Counted from the stretch's first letter, positions 20,281-34,036 are shown. The stretch: 64,000 nucleotides of DNA from Austropuccinia psidii (GCA_023105745.1 JALGQZ010000017.1:1088001-1152000), one strand, 5' to 3'. Numbers and translations: made by a program. The notes: generated by a model from the letters alone, not told the origin.

Positions 20281-23200
20281 CTAATGAATCTGAGAGATTT
20301 GCATTTCTGTAGACCAAATTTCATGAAATAACGGCTTTATCATTACAAGCAGTCCACATGACAGAACATTGTTATCATACAATCCACAGTTACCTTCTAT
20401 TTCTTCTTCAGATATAATCAAGTGTCCATCATCAAAACCAACAGCTTTATAAATATTCAGATGGGGCCAATATGGTAAGAAATTCACATCAATCTTCAAA
20501 GTTTTTAAGATCAGAAAGTTATTGTTCAGTATGCCAGATGGCTCAGAGACTTTAAAAATGCTATTAATAATACCAAATCGTCGTAAGTTGCCCCTCAGAA
20601 AACATATCACACTGTTGCTTACATTTTTGGATTCAGTTGAAAATATATTGTTCCCAATATTAATGTTTGAAACTGGAAAATACCAAGGTGAGACAATCCT
20701 TGAAGTGGCAGGACTTGTGGATTGCATGGTAGTGTCTAAGCTGATCCAATCAATTATTTCCCTTGTTGAATGAAAATTCTGTAAGTACTCAACCAGGCAA
20801 GCATAATTTTCTTGGTCATGGCGGGATGGTTTGTTATATTTATGGTCATTGAACAGGGCAGGTGGCTGTGATTTGAAAAGCTGTTTTATTTCACATGGCA
20901 CGGATGGGGATTTCAGGAGAACGGAAAGGTTGGAACATTGACAGATATGTTGAAGTAAGGTTTTATCTATATCATCTATTCAGAGTTGCAAGAAGTTAGT
21001 CTTATTCAGTTCAGGTGTTTAATCAATGTGAATATATTGATCTTATTAATTGACGTACATATTTTGTTATTTGTTGGCATTTTTGCAAATACTCCAATCA
21101 AGCGCTCATAACCCCATGTGGCTGAGGCTTGTGCTGGGCCCCAACGTTGGAAGAGTTCCGTAATATGATCATCAAAATGATGATTTGGTTTACTTTTCTG
21201 TTTTGGGAATAGGAGTTGATTGAAAAGGCGGAATTTTTTGCAATGTTCAGCAAATGCAGTCGCATCATCTATTGAAACAGTCCAACTTGTGGCAATGTTG
21301 ATAGCACTAATCAAATGGAATGTATTCTTGGTTAGTTCATTTTCAAGTTCTTCTGACTGACCCATTTTTCTTTTAATTTTCGTGGATTGGTGTACATATA
21401 ATGACATCTGTTGACTAAGCATTAAAAATGGAATATAGACCTTATGTAAGAGAGCCCATTCAGTGGCTTTTAAGCTACCATGAGAGGGGGAACCCATGTT
21501 GCGAGGTACTCTTGTCCATGATGAGGGAATTATCGTCTCAGATATGATTTGTCGGAGATGCTCCAGAGCCTCACCCTTGATATGGTGATTGCTCAGTGCA
21601 GTGATATCCCATTCAGAGGGTATTTCAGAAGTGGGGATGTAATCGGCATCAAATGAAGGAATCTCCGCAGAACCACCAGATGGATGTTCCGTGTGAGGGG
21701 TGGGCATTGGGAAGTAGTGGGGAGTGGCTCATTTATTATTTTTGCTGCGTCTCTTCTCAGGGAGCAGGCCTCTCTCAATGTGATTTTATCAAGAGAGCTG
21801 TTGGAGGTCATGGAATCTGAGTCTGAACTGTTGGTGTCATTGGATTTCCTGCGGGACCTGAGGTAAATTTTTGATGTGGACTCTGGAATGCACAATTTGA
21901 AAGCTGCATGATCCTTCAAAATTCCAAGTATTAGATTATGCATTATGTCAAGATTAACCATTCTGGTGGCATCCCAATATGGAAGGTCTTCTAAAATTGA
22001 ATATGGCACTCCATACTCAGATAAAATTGGTTGTCTTTGTTGTGGGGTTGCCCAAAGCCATTTGGCAATGGTTGATTCATGATTTTGATATGAGCGTGTG
22101 GAGTGAAATTGAGGACCAATTTCTTCAATTTGAGCTTTGTGAATGGTGCAAAAACTACAAAAGTGGTTGCCTGAATGGGAAATAATTCCAGTAAGCTTGC
22201 GCATGGCAGCCACATCCGCAATGGCTGTGAGAATGGCAACACGGATAAAGGATCCTGAAGGACCTGTTGAGGTGGGTGAAAAATGGTAACCTTTCCATAG
22301 CTCTTTGAGCTCGTTGATGAGTGGCATTAATAAATAATTCAATTGAAGGGAAGTTGGCTCCTTTGGACCAGGGATGATTCCTGAAACATAGACATTCTCT
22401 GGCTTCAATCTTTCACTTGGGGGGAGATTAAGACAAATAAGCATGATAGGTCCAATGCTGGCCAGCCGGGTGGACTTTCCATGTGCATTAAACCAGTTCA
22501 CATAAATGGAGAAGGCCAATGCACCAGGAATGGAAATGAATGGGGGGTCATGGATATTTCTAGTGCCAGTGAAGCGTCTCCAGACCAATCCATCCCAGAT
22601 GTCACATTTTGGGGAATCTTCGGGAGTTTGGGATTGTTGATGTTGATGCAGAATTTCCATAATTCCATCCCGCTGGAGAAATCTGGCAAGCCAATTTTTG
22701 AATGGTTGATAAATGAAAATTTTTGTTGGTAGAAATCTTTGCTTCATGTTGGTTGTGATTTGGGTGCGGGGTTCAAATGAATAGATGAATTTGCGTAATG
22801 ATTGTGTGGAAGGGGGATCATGATCATTTGGGTCATTATGGCGTTGACAGTGGGGTTGGTCAGTTGTGACTGATTCAGTAAGGCCATTAAGAGAGAAACA
22901 TTGAGGACAACATATATAGTTTTGAATCACTGGCTTCAATTGGAGATGTTCAAATATGGTACTCAGATCTTGAGGTATATGGAATGAAGGAATGGGGGGA
23001 CCACCGGAGCTTGAGATGCTGGACTTGATCAGCAGGTTTAGGGCGGGGTTGAGAATGCATGAAGCCCTGCGGGGTATATTATACCTTAATGATAGAATGG
23101 CAGATATCATCATTCCAAGGTATTGTGGCGGAAGGGTTTGACTGCTGCTGTATGGTTTCTGTGCAGTTGAATTGAGACCCGGTGCTGTGGAGAAGGTGCA

Positions 23201-23455
23201 TTGGGCCCATGGTAAATAATCAGCTGGGAATATTTGATCCAATAGAAGTTGTGGGCACTCAGATCCTGATGCAGAAGTAGGGATGTTTGGAAGAGATTTG
23301 GGTGCAATGGTTGATTTGAGCTTTTTAATGTGCTGTTTATATTGGAAAGGTGTGAAGGCAACTCCAGTCCTATCACCCTCAGGGGAAGAGTGTGTTTGAG
23401 CTGAGAAGTGTTGACACATGCATATACGCATTGAGGAATAGCGGCGGGTTTTCAT
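20281..23455 (-). pseudogene. Outer-copy Tnp2-type transposase, broken
   Basis: Homologous end to end to the intact gene at 55090-58250. The first 600 codons (23455 down to about 21710) are open. A 19-bp deletion at about 21707, between ACTACTTCC direct repeats still present in the inner copy, then shifts the frame. The frame resumes as MPTPHTEHPSGG and runs to the intron. The last exon (about 20977 to 20281) reads past the normal end, because the stop TAG is TGG here, adding WSTEMQISQIH before TAG. The MHN and IPGPKEP motifs of the family are preserved, so decay is recent. Confidence 0.9.
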
Positions 23456-24415
23456 TGTTGCAGGAATTGGGAGTACAGTTGGTTTGTGTATAAATATCTA
23501 TGGCTGATGTGAAAGTGTTTAGGAGTGTTATTAATTGCCAAAAAAATTGAGTGATTATTTATGAAGGGGGAGATGATTTGAGCCAGCTTAATATGCTATC
23601 CCATTTGTAATGGTGCATGAGCTGCAGCGGATAAAGTGTAACATGTCTCATCTGGATGGCGGAATTGGTTAGGTGTTTAATTGGGTAAAATTCCATGCTG
23701 CTCAATTCTCATACATATTCTAGTTTATTTACACATTGTGATAGTGCGGGTTTGACCATTGAGGGGGTTCCATTAGTGAAGTGTTACCATTGAATTGAGG
23801 GGATTAATATTTAATCCATGTACGCTGGCACGCCATCATACATGGTTTAAACCTTATTACAGACATAACGATATAACTCTATTACATAAGGGGTTGGAGT
23901 GCAGCTAAAGTCTTGGTATTTGGTTTGAGTGCAGCAGGCTTTTAATTTGTTGGAATGTGATTTGGATTGTCTCGCCTTTCTTGAAAAGGTGATGTCTCTT
24001 TTGTGGGTAAATCCTTCATGAATATACCCCTTTATAGATGTACGATGCTGTGGAATTTCAATGCATACATTGGCAGTTTGGATAATTCACAAAATGTGAC
24101 AATGGGGAGGTGGAAATGTTACCGAATATGATTACTTATGGATGATGGGTCCCCTTTGAGATCAAGGGAATATTACATTATATGGTGGTAGGCTGTGCCG
24201 GGTGGTTTCCGACAAAAGAGGAGGAGCTCAAGAGGAGGCAGGGAGGATTCTCCTAAAAAGAGGCTTATTGGACTTCCACGCAACACTTAGTTCCAACTAT
24301 TCATAGAATTTCTCTATTCTAAATTTGAACAGATTTCATCTCATATCACTCTATTTTATCATAATACTGAGGTGTTTTATCCAGTTAAAAATATTACTGT
24401 ACTTTTTCGGCCCTT
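23456..24415. promoter_or_regulatory. Divergent intergenic region between transposase and gene F (outer)
   Basis: 960 bp without a gene, between two divergently transcribed genes. It contains palindrome site 6 at 23817-23844 and presumably both promoters. Its counterpart is 54130-55089. Confidence 0.6.
23817..23844. promoter_or_regulatory. Recurrent palindrome, site 6 (outer copy)
   Basis: Half-sites CATGTACGCTGGC and GCCATCATACATG around a 2-bp centre. One CpG of the right half has become CpA compared with site 54701-54728. Confidence 0.8.
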
Positions 24416-26471
24416 ATGTCATCTTCCAAGTCACATAAATCCCGTTCAGGCTCTGTTCATGACTCAGATAGTGAATCTAGCATAGAATATGTTCAAACAC
24501 AGTCACCATTGAGTACCAACATTCCTCTCACAACCCCTATCACATCCTCAATGAATGTATCAGGTCTTAACATTGATGTGGGCAATCCAAAGGCTCCAAC
24601 TGCAAGCACTTGGTCGATCCCAAATATTTCCGTCACTCCAATTCCCCCGAATCCCACTAATACACAAACGCATGTGTCTCAGGGGCCAGAAGGCACACCT
24701 CAAATCTCATCACACGCTAATCCCCAATCAAAATTTCCACGTGAGTTTCTCCTTAATCCCGGTCGGAATCCAGTTGCATCCCAGGATCCCTTTGGCCAAA
24801 GTAAACAGCCAACCCTCAATATTCCATCAGGATCTCAGGTTTATGTGGGTGATGAAAGGCGCGTGGATGGGGGGTGACGAAAAAGACCATTGGAGAATGT
24901 AACTTGGAGTGGTCTGTGGGAGAGAAATCCAGGATTGACGCTTCATCAAAGTAAGTCATTTGAATTTTGGAGTAAAAACCTTTTCACAATTTGATATTTT
25001 TGTTTCATGGGTTAGATATGGCACCTAAAGGCAAGTCAGTCCGATCTCAGGAGCCAATTGAAGATTGTGAGTATGACCATTCTTAATTCATTTTTTGATG
25101 TGTTAGCTGATGATGTGCATGGCAGGTGATGAACTTTATGCATCTTCACCTCTGGTCCATAAAGAGAAAGTCACTGGACGTCATCATCCATATGCCTCCA
25201 AACCAAGAACAGCTCATGCCAGTTCATCAAGAGAAAAAATGGTGAATGATGAGGATGAGAACATGTCTCTGACTCAAATGGAAACAAATGATGAATCAAG
25301 GAGGGACAATTTCACGGCGCATGAGCATGGCACTCAGTCAAATAATGAGTTCACCCATCCTCAAATGCCCCTTGCCCAGAGTATGCTTGAACAATCGAAG
25401 GTCAGACAGCAAAGGAACCGGGCTCGTAAATCTCACAATGTGGCAAAACGTGCAAGCCAGAAGGAGCAACAAAAATGGCTGAAAGCAGAATTCCCAGAGA
25501 ATGTCCATGGAATGAGATCAGCAGTACATGCACATTGCCTGTTCCTACTCAAAGTTAGGGATAAGGATTTTTCCTCACTACCAGCACCACCAAGCACAGA
25601 AGAGCGTGAAATTGCAATTCAAGTGGCTGGTCATCTCGGATATGTCCCCGAGGATGTTTTCAATGAGCCATCAACACAGGTTCAGTCTCAGGGTTTCCAA
25701 AGCTATGGCAAAAATGAGCTCCACAAGCTAGGACTAAAGCGATTCACTTGGGACTGGGAGAGCTCATGGCAACATCCGTTCAATGAGCTGATGTCTATGG
25801 CGTTTTACCGTAAATTCCGTCTTGCACTGGTCAGCACCGAGTATCATCATTACTGTTGGAACAAGGATCATAATAACTATGGGGTCGTGGCGGCTTTAAT
25901 GGAGCAATATTTCACTTATTTGAAAAGAGAATGGAAGTGTATTCAAAAGGATTCCGAGTATTTGGTTAGAAAGAAGGAGAATCAAAAGCTCGCAATGATT
26001 CGTCAAAGGGTTAGTTAATGTATCTCTTATTCATTGTGAGCAAATACTGATGATGATCTACTTGATTATGTGCAGACCTGTGAGCGCCGTCGTGAATGGT
26101 GTGATACAGCTAAATTTCCCATTCTAGCATCACAATTCAATGAACCTTGCGTATGTTCAGATACTGAGGAGGTACTGGAAAATGGCCTTCAAGTTTACCA
26201 CAAAGTGGGATTACGCTGGCGCTCCCAGTTATTTAATGAATTGGTATTAAAAATGGATCGAGACATAGAGTTTTGTAATTGCATTAAAAAAAGGGTAAAA
26301 AAACTATTGATAGATTTCCAGAATTACGATCGACAGATGATGGTGATATTCCGGAAGGCTTATCATTTCAGGTATTTGATCAAGATTGGCTCAAAGGCTG
26401 TAGTAAGATGCAGACTAGCGCCCTCAAAATACTTGAAATGCCAGTTATTAGGCCGAATGGTGATTCTCTGA
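24416..26471 (+). pseudogene. Outer-copy gene F (unknown), broken
   Basis: Homologous to 51488-54129. Exon 1 carries TGA at 24875-24877 where the inner copy has CGA. Exon 3 (about 25126-26010) is open and ends at a GTTAGT donor. Exon 4 (from 26076) loses one A in an A-run near 26286-26292, so the frame shifts compared with the inner copy. This copy lacks the 580-bp tandem duplication and so shows the ancestral exon arrangement. Confidence 0.85.
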
Positions 26472-26781
26472 AATAACTTAGTAATATAAATGTATAGCAC
26501 CGTTACAAATTAACATTTTGTGAATTATTTGTGCAGGTGCAATACAATCTGATTATTATTTCTTAAAGATGCAACAACTTGCTAAATATGTCAGAATATA
26601 GACAATATGAGTTGGACTGTATCACCGTCTCCCTTAGAAATAATACGCTATTGCTCATTTTCATTCAGGAAATATTGAAGGATTTCTATCCAGCTCATGG
26701 TGTTCATAATTGTGGACCTGTTCCAGGGTGCGCAGGTGTGATCAACTTAGTCAAACACAAATTATATAATATCAGTAAGGC

Positions 26782-29215
26782 TCACGCAGTTAATGATTTT
26801 TTATTTTCTTGGACCTATTGGTGTTTGGAAAATGGCATTTCCATAAGGAAGGATTTTAGAATAGCAATACAATTAGGGTCAAAGATGATCTTGAAAGGTA
26901 CCTTCCACATGTTGACCTCAACTGAATGAGGAGTGATATAGTGGATGACCTTTACAGGTTGTTGTTGGCCAATACAATGGAGTCAATCAACAGCCTGAGC
27001 CTCAATGGCTGGGTTCCAATTGGGCTCCTGGAAATGTGGATGTCAGGGGCCGCAAATCAGGGCAGAATTTTGGGGGTCCCCTCACCATTAAATAGACCAT
27101 ATTAGCACAAGTTATATTGAGGCCAGTTCCAGCTGCGGCAATGTATGCAATCAGTACTTCACATTCAGGATTATTGAAGAAATTCTCCAGTGCCTTCTCC
27201 TGTGCTCGTGCTGTAATTGTTCCATCAATTTGTGCTGAAAGGATAGAGTGATGGGCAAGTGCAATACCAATTCTACAATATAAAAAAGTCAGATGGGTTC
27301 AATTGGTAATGGATGCATATTAGAATTAACGCACAAATCTAGAAATTGGGTCCATTGGGTATAAACCACCGATTTGGTTGGACCACACCTTGTTTGTTTG
27401 TTCTTCATTAAGCTTTGTAGGAGGTGTGCAATTTTACTACTCATCATGCATGTTTCCACATCCACAATAGTTTGTGTGATTGTTGGCGAGTTATCCTGAG
27501 TGCTCCTGCCCTTGGGGTCTTCCAAATCTGCCTCTGCAATTTTGTTAAGCATGATGTGATGGTTACAACATTTTCGCAGCTTATTAATATTTTTGAAGAA
27601 TTGTCCTGGTCCTTTGCTTTTGGATGATAGGAATTCTTCATATAATATGGAATATTCTTTCTGCACGGTCGGGTTGAGTGGGAGCAGCTCATAATGATGG
27701 CTAATAGTGGGGAGGGATTCAAGATGTGTGGGTTTGGTGCGGCGTAAACTTAAATGCCGCAATGCCAAATGCAAGATATCATTGCAACCTTTGGAAAGAC
27801 TACTCAGGATGAATGGTGACCAGTTATCTTGATCGGCACTCTGGGGTTGAGTGATGAATGATATTATGCCCAAAAGGTCATAAATGGTGTTGTAAATAGG
27901 TGTGCCCGTTAAACATATTCGACGGGATGCAAGGAGGCTATTAATGGCACGGTGAGTGGCAGTGTATTGAGAGCAAATATAGCTATAAGATGGGGAAAGG
28001 GTTATTGGATATAAAAGGTAATTTGAATCATTTAAGATCAGACACTCACTGTGCTTCATCCAAAATTATACGATGCCAATTGATTTGAAAAATGAATGAT
28101 GTAGAGGTATTGGTTTGCTTAAATTCTTGGGTGATAGTATTGTAAGAAGTGATGATGATATCATATTTTAAGATGTCGGCTTTGGATAATGAGTGACGAG
28201 TGGGACCATGGTAGGTTTTGGAATGCAGCGCTCCAGCCTGAGAATGCTTGGATATTTCTGATTGCCAGTTGGTAATTAAGCAAGGGTGGCAGATGATCAT
28301 GGTGGGCGTGGAGCGATGGGGGTTTGCAATCATCCGCTCCTTGGAGGTACCAATTAGAGCAATGGCCTGAATGGTTTTACCTAATCCCATATCATCCGCG
28401 AGCAGTCCTCCAAGAGGGGTATTGGTCGAAAGGGATTCAAATGAGCTAACGACCTTGTTTGTAATGATGTTCCTGGCATTAAAAGTGGATCCTGGGGGTG
28501 AGGTGGCCCAAAGGTTACGGGCTGATCGGCCATTGGGGATTTCTCTATCCCAGAGAAAAGCTAACCCAGTCTTTTGATGAGGGAGGAGGGGGGTTTGAAT
28601 AATGGCATGGGGTGGGGTCATCATGGGGAGGTCTGATCCACTGGGTAATTGTATCAGTTTTTGCTTGGAAATCAATGATGAAACAGCAGGATATGAAGCT
28701 GGTGTCGAGTTTGAAGTGGGAAATGTCGGAGTAAAGAGTTGACATTGACTATGAGTATTACAGTCATATTCTTTGGGCATTTCAAGCTTGAAATCTTGCG
28801 TTCAAAAGCTTCCCATTATGAATAAAATGTTTGGATACCATGTGAAGAACATCAATGCTAGATTGGGTTTCTGAGATGAGGAGGGATCATTTGCATCAGT
28901 CATAAATACTCCCTCAACGAATAATATTTGAGTAGGATTGGATTGGCAACTTTCAATCCATGCCCCACCAGGACCACAGTGCATGAAAGCTTTTGGTGCC
29001 CCAAGGAATGGTATCAATGTTTTGGAAAGGGTTCCAGGTAGAGAGCCAATAGCACGCTGGTGATTGGGGAGATAAACGAATATGTTGTGTTGATTGTGCC
29101 ATATGATAATCCAAGAAGCTAAGTGGGAATTCTCAGGATTTAAGGTTATATCACTATTTATTTGAATACAAATATTAATCATCCCAATGCAAAGTGGTTG
29201 TGAAGGGGTTGACAT
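26782..29215 (-). pseudogene. Outer-copy SNF2-family ATPase, broken
   Basis: Homologous to 48748-51180 with the same intron positions. A TGA at 28802-28804 replaces CGA after FIMGSF in the N-terminal region. A further TGA replaces the first Arg of helicase motif VI (about 26985). The Walker A segment (ADDMGLGKT, about 28390) and the ITGTP-type motif III (LTGTP here) remain. The protein would lack all helicase motifs if translated from its own start. Confidence 0.88.
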
Positions 29216-29582
29216 GATGGCTATTTTAAATTATTTGGGGATAGTCGAAAATTATATGATCGGGAAGGCTTAGCTAAACGGGATGAAGACGGATAAGCGC
29301 AGGTGGGGAGCTTATATGAGAGGCAGCAATGGGGTCAAGGGGGGATGCCCTGTGGTTACGTGCATGGACTTGATGGGGGTGGGCCTCTTGGGCTGAGAAA
29401 TTTCATATCCAATTTGGGGCATATATCCAGGCAAGGTGGCCAAAATGTGGGTGCACCGATATGACTGCTGGATCTGCAGCAAGTTACGAAACCTTTGGTG
29501 GAACAAGGTTGACATTAGCATATCCGAGATTGGGTGGGTTGTAGCAACTTATTGTGGAGGGGCATATTAGAGGCATGCGGCC

Positions 29583-29608
29583 ATGTTCGCTGGTGTGACA
29601 GCAAACAA
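29583..29608. promoter_or_regulatory. Recurrent palindrome, site 5 (outer copy)
   Basis: ATGTTCGCTGG ... CAGCAAACA, the degenerate mate of 48356-48381, with one CpG lost. Confidence 0.7.
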
Positions 29609-29717
29609 TGAGCGTTTCATCCCCGGGTTAATTGTCGCACAGGGACCTACTAGGCAATGTTGGCGGTTTCAAAGGGCAATCTCAATGTGGGGATGTTTGT
29701 GTGTGGGCGGGTGAGAT

Positions 29718-29743
29718 ATGTTCGGTGGCACGCCACCGAACAT
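29718..29743. promoter_or_regulatory. Recurrent palindrome, site 4 (outer copy)
   Basis: ATGTTCGGTGGC-AC-GCCACCGAACAT: perfect 12-bp arms around a 2-bp centre, identical to the inner copy at 48216-48241. Confidence 0.88.
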
Positions 29744-31876
29744 GAGTTTGATTTTGCATGAAGTTTTTTGATGACTGATGGCAACTAGGCTGCAGGGAGG
29801 GATGTGTGGCATGATCAAACGGGGCACCGACCGTGAGGCGTTACCCACATATACATTCAACCCTATTGCGTTTGAGGCGGCTACTAATCCCCTGAGATTG
29901 GGATCACAGTCTTTGCCTCACGCGTGTACGAAACTCCGGAGAAAGAGGCCACACGCCCAAGGGAACTTTTGGCTGCAAGCCAGGCCCCACAGCTTGTGCG
30001 GGCGCGTGAGAACGTGCAGAAAATGACCCGCTGTGGGAGATCCCCACGCAAACATAACCAGCCTCAGCAATCATAGGCCGCAATTATTCTAATGCAGATG
30101 AGGCTGAAGCAAATCCACACTGATTGGCCTCAGGTTTCCACGCGCAAGCGGGTGAGCCTCTGCAGTTAAGCTGACAACCCGACCAAGAAAATGTGCAGTT
30201 GGAAGACTGGCAGTAAAATGTCTTCCAGGCGTGTGAAAGTTACCTGTGTATGACCCGTTGGGGGTGCGTATGAAAGCGTGTGGCTGCCCGACAATGAGAA
30301 CGCGGGATGAACAAGTGCGGCCAGTCAAAGTTTGCCCCAACAATGGCACCGGAGTGAATCCACTGTTTGTGTATGACCCAAATAATAAGTCATCCCATTA
30401 TGACCCACTTACATTAACTTGCGTTACATGTGCATCTGTGCCGTAGTTAGGCAGAGCTGTTCAGCAAGGTGCATCAAAGGGATGCAGTTGAGATATATGA
30501 CTCGATGGCTTGACGTGATTGCACGTTACATTGTTGAACAGCTTTTTCTCTGCCCTGCAGCATACTTTTACAAAGGTGTACTGCATACTACAGTGTTGGC
30601 TGTACAGATTAGGAAGGTGTAATACTACTTGAGCCTGCATGCATATAGGGAATTTGCATGCACCTTCCGATCGTTTGCATATACGTAGCTCATGTGCCCC
30701 ATGCTCAGCATTGCGTTTCACCCGATTTGCACACGCAAGCTGAGCATGTCATGGTCAAAAGCACCCTGTGGAAGTGCTCAGTAAAGCCATGGAATGAAAT
30801 ATTTTTGCAATAGTTCATTGGAAGGCTCAGTTTGGAGCACTTCACCAAAGCGTGTGAAATGCTGCACCTGGCTGAAATGTCATCCGATGCAGTGTCAAAT
30901 GCTCAGATTGTGTGCATACAAAAATGACTGAGCAATGGCTCAGCACGGTGCATTTGATATTGTTATATCAATAGTTCAATCACTGTGCAACTAAAATGTT
31001 CAGCCACTGAGCATTTCAATTATGACCCAAAAGTAAACCTGAGCAATGGGTCGGGGCAAGCTCACGCTGTATTCACTTGTCTTACAGCCCCCCCCTTTGT
31101 TCAAAGACTATCACCAGGCCATACGGCCGGTGATCTCGCCGCGGTCACTTGTGACCAAATGCACCACGTTCTTTTCTGCATGGGGCATTTGGGAATTGCA
31201 CCCACCATGGACATTCAACGAGGGCCTCACGACCACCCTCCTGGGTGATTGGGTGGCTATTTAAGGAAACAAAGGGGATTTGACTCAGCTTGACAATTCA
31301 ATCAATAGCAATACTCAGCCAGACCCCCATTGTTGTTCTGCCTCACACGAGCATTTCACTTCTCAGTTGCAGCATTTGCTGAGACTCAGCTTCAATTTTG
31401 CCCACACGCCTTGAAGCTGAGACTTTTCCGGGTGCTGCAACTGCTGATATCGTCTCAGCTTCACCATGGTATAAAGGACCATCTTCACACAACACGCCCT
31501 TCACTTTCTTTCTCACCCGCGTTTGTCCTTCTTGTGCGTATTCCCCTTCGTCTTCCTGCCTTTCTACTTTTGTCCTTCGCACTCCACTAAACCCACTTCC
31601 CCTCCTTTTGCCTGTTTGTTTGTTCTGCTGATCCTTTCAGAACCTCACTTCTCTATCCACCTTGTGCGTTACCTCTTTTTTTAACTTTTGTCGACATTAT
31701 GTACCAATATTAATACTTATTTTTCTTCACGGCTCTCTTCCAGACTTTTAAAACCTTCCAAGTAGAGTTCTTTATTTTTTTAATGCTTTAAATCTATAAT
31801 TCATCGTATGCCTTCATTTTCTTTCTTGATTGTTTACTTTGTATGCAGTTACTAACCTCAATTGTTTTGTTTTTAG

Positions 31877-33228
31877 ATGTCATGCACTTTATGCACCAAG
31901 CGGGGTATCCCCTGCATTCGTTCCTCGATGACTAACGACGCTTGTGATGCTTGCTGACAAGCACACAAGAAATGTTCGTTCGTTGTCCGCCCCTTCCGAC
32001 CACGAGGCCAGAGGAGTTCCCGCCCAAGACGCCCTCGCAAGGACTCCTTTGTGGTCGACGATGATGAAACCATTTCCGAGCGTGAATGGACGCCAGGCCC
32101 CCAAACAGGCCGATGGGAACGATTCCGGACGATTAGCCCTGTCCCCTCCAGTATCAATTTGTCCACTCCCCCTCCTAGGCCACCATCCGATGGTCACTTC
32201 ACTCCTCGACCAGAGCGAAGTGATTATCCGGCCAATGAAGGATGGCGATGGCAAGAGGAAATTCGAGCTTGGGCTGATTGTCACCATGTCTTGTCACCAA
32301 TGGGATTCAAATGCCAAAGTAAGTTTTCTTTCTCCTCCTTATCTCATTTCTCTTCACGCAATAATACTGACTTTTTTCCATTACTCATAGAACAAAACCC
32401 CCGGAATCCCCCCCAACAAGACTCTCCTGTTCCTAGTTTGCCTCACGAGCAAACCCCGCGGCAACCCACTCCGGGCCCGAGTGGCACCCGATTGTCTAAG
32501 GAATTATTCCGCGGTAAGCAGCCAAAGTTTCATTTCATTTTCACTTTCACTTTTGAGTCGAGTGAACTGACTCTTACTCCTTTTTTAGAACCCTCCCGAA
32601 CCAAAGAGCCACCTATTCCTGGCCCGAGTCCATCGTCCCAACCACCTGAGGACAATAAAACTCATGAGCCAGAACCTGAGGTGGCTCCTACGCAATCCAC
32701 AGAGGAACCTTCTGGTAAGTCACCCCTTCTTTCTCTTTGATCCATATCCACTTTGCCTCATTTTTTCTTTGACCGTCTCCAGCTCGTCCCGCCACTCCTC
32801 GCTCCATAATCATCATCGACAATACGCCCGTCGGATCCCCCCATCCCCCTTCTTCTTCACTGACTCCGCCATCTTCCCCTCCTGTTCCCCCTCCCTCTAC
32901 TCCTACCCCGGTTCCTTCCACAGAGCTCCCTCCCATTGCCCCCGAGAACCCAACCTCCTCCTCTCATTCCCACAATGACGCTCGCCAGGAACTCACCAAC
33001 CTGCGACCGACCCGAATGATTCCTCAAGCCATCGTCCACGAATCGATCAACCAAATCTTGTTGGAGCATCCTTGGTTGCTCCACATGATTCCTTTTGTGG
33101 ATACAACTCATCGAAATGAGATGCACCAGGAATTCCGGGAGGAACTAAACTCCCTCCTTGGCGAGGCAATGGAGGCTTATCCAAAGGAGGACATCACCGG
33201 GATAGTCTCAAGGTTCTTAGAAAAATGA
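31877..33228 (+). pseudogene. Outer-copy Cys6-cluster protein, nonsense-mutated
   Basis: Four exons: 31877-32318, 32391-32513, 32589-32714 and 32783-33228. They match the intact gene at 44349-45729. A TGA at 31955-31957 (CGA in the inner copy) falls inside the cysteine cluster, just after the fifth cysteine. The remaining exons are open, including the conserved C-terminal segment (IVHESINQILLEHPWLLHM). Confidence 0.88.
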
Positions 33229-33649
33229 AATTTAAAAAAAATTGTCTTCTTTCCACTTTTTATGTCTTGTAATACTTTCTTTTAAATTAATTCTTTGTCT
33301 TAAATGATTGTTATGTTCAATTTCTATTACGTTCTTTGTTCACGTAAAAATTATTTATTTCCTCCTTAGAGAGAAACCCTGATTGCGTGAGAATTATTTT
33401 TGTAAGTGCCCCACCAAAGGTTTGAGTGAGTATTTGTTTGCGTGAACCTCTTTTTCCCAAAATGCACCAATAGTTGCCGTTACCGTCTCCTATATTTTCT
33501 TCTTCCATGGTTTAGAGCCATATCCATTCTTAACTGTAAAAAAGCGGGAGGTTCCCGCATGTGAGCAATCCAGTCCAGATTCGTGAAACATGGCCTTTCC
33601 TATGATCACACGCTATTAATCTTACTCATGTATTGAATTGTTTAAATTG

Positions 33650-34020
33650 TCTGGAACCATCACATGCGTAAGGATTGGCGTGTGAACTGTTGGGAGCCTG
33701 CACAGGCGTAAGAATTGGCGTGTGAATTCTCGGGATCCTGCACAGGCCAAGAAATTTTCAGCATTGTGGGGAACCTTCACAAGCATAAGGATTGGCATGT
33801 GAATCGTTGGAAGCCTGTACAGGCGTAACGATTTTTTAGCATTTTTGGGAACCTTCACAAGCATAAGGATTGGCGTGTAAATTTTCAGGAGCCTGCACAG
33901 GAGTAAGGATTGGCGTGTGAAGCGTCGGCAGCCCGCATAGGCGTCAGGAACTTTTAGTATTGTCGGAACCTGCACAAGCATAAGGATTCGCGTGTGAAGC
34001 ATTGGCATCCTGGACAAGAG
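33650..34020. repeat. Internal 40-bp tandem array (outer copy)
   Basis: The reverse complement of the array at 43361-43930: degenerate units with GTAAGGATTGGCGTGTGA and CCTGCACAGGCG. It has fewer and more decayed copies than the inner array. Confidence 0.85.
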
Positions 34021-34036
34021 CAACAAACCAGGACAG

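Larger units (their letters stand above)
29216..31876. promoter_or_regulatory. Divergent regulatory region between SNF2 and Cys6 gene (outer)
   Basis: About 2.7 kb without a supportable gene. It holds palindrome sites 5 (29583-29608) and 4 (29718-29743), GC-rich CACACGC-containing sequence at 29850-30300, and a dense run of CTCAG/CTGAG cores (about 16 by eye between 30690 and 31460). Just before the Cys6 ATG are TTACTAACCTC and a TTTTAG acceptor at 31848-31876, which look like the end of a 5'-UTR intron. The inner counterpart is 45730-48747. Confidence 0.6.

Noticed and set aside
23640..23720. tRNA-like segment (TGGCGGAATTGGTTAGG, mirrored near 54840-54900)
   Set aside because: Resembles an A box, but no B box, cloverleaf or terminator could be assembled.
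26579..26929. Open frame antisense to the end of SNF2 (also 51138-51383)
   Set aside because: Overlaps SNF2 coding sequence, and the copies differ at many residues as expected for non-coding sequence.
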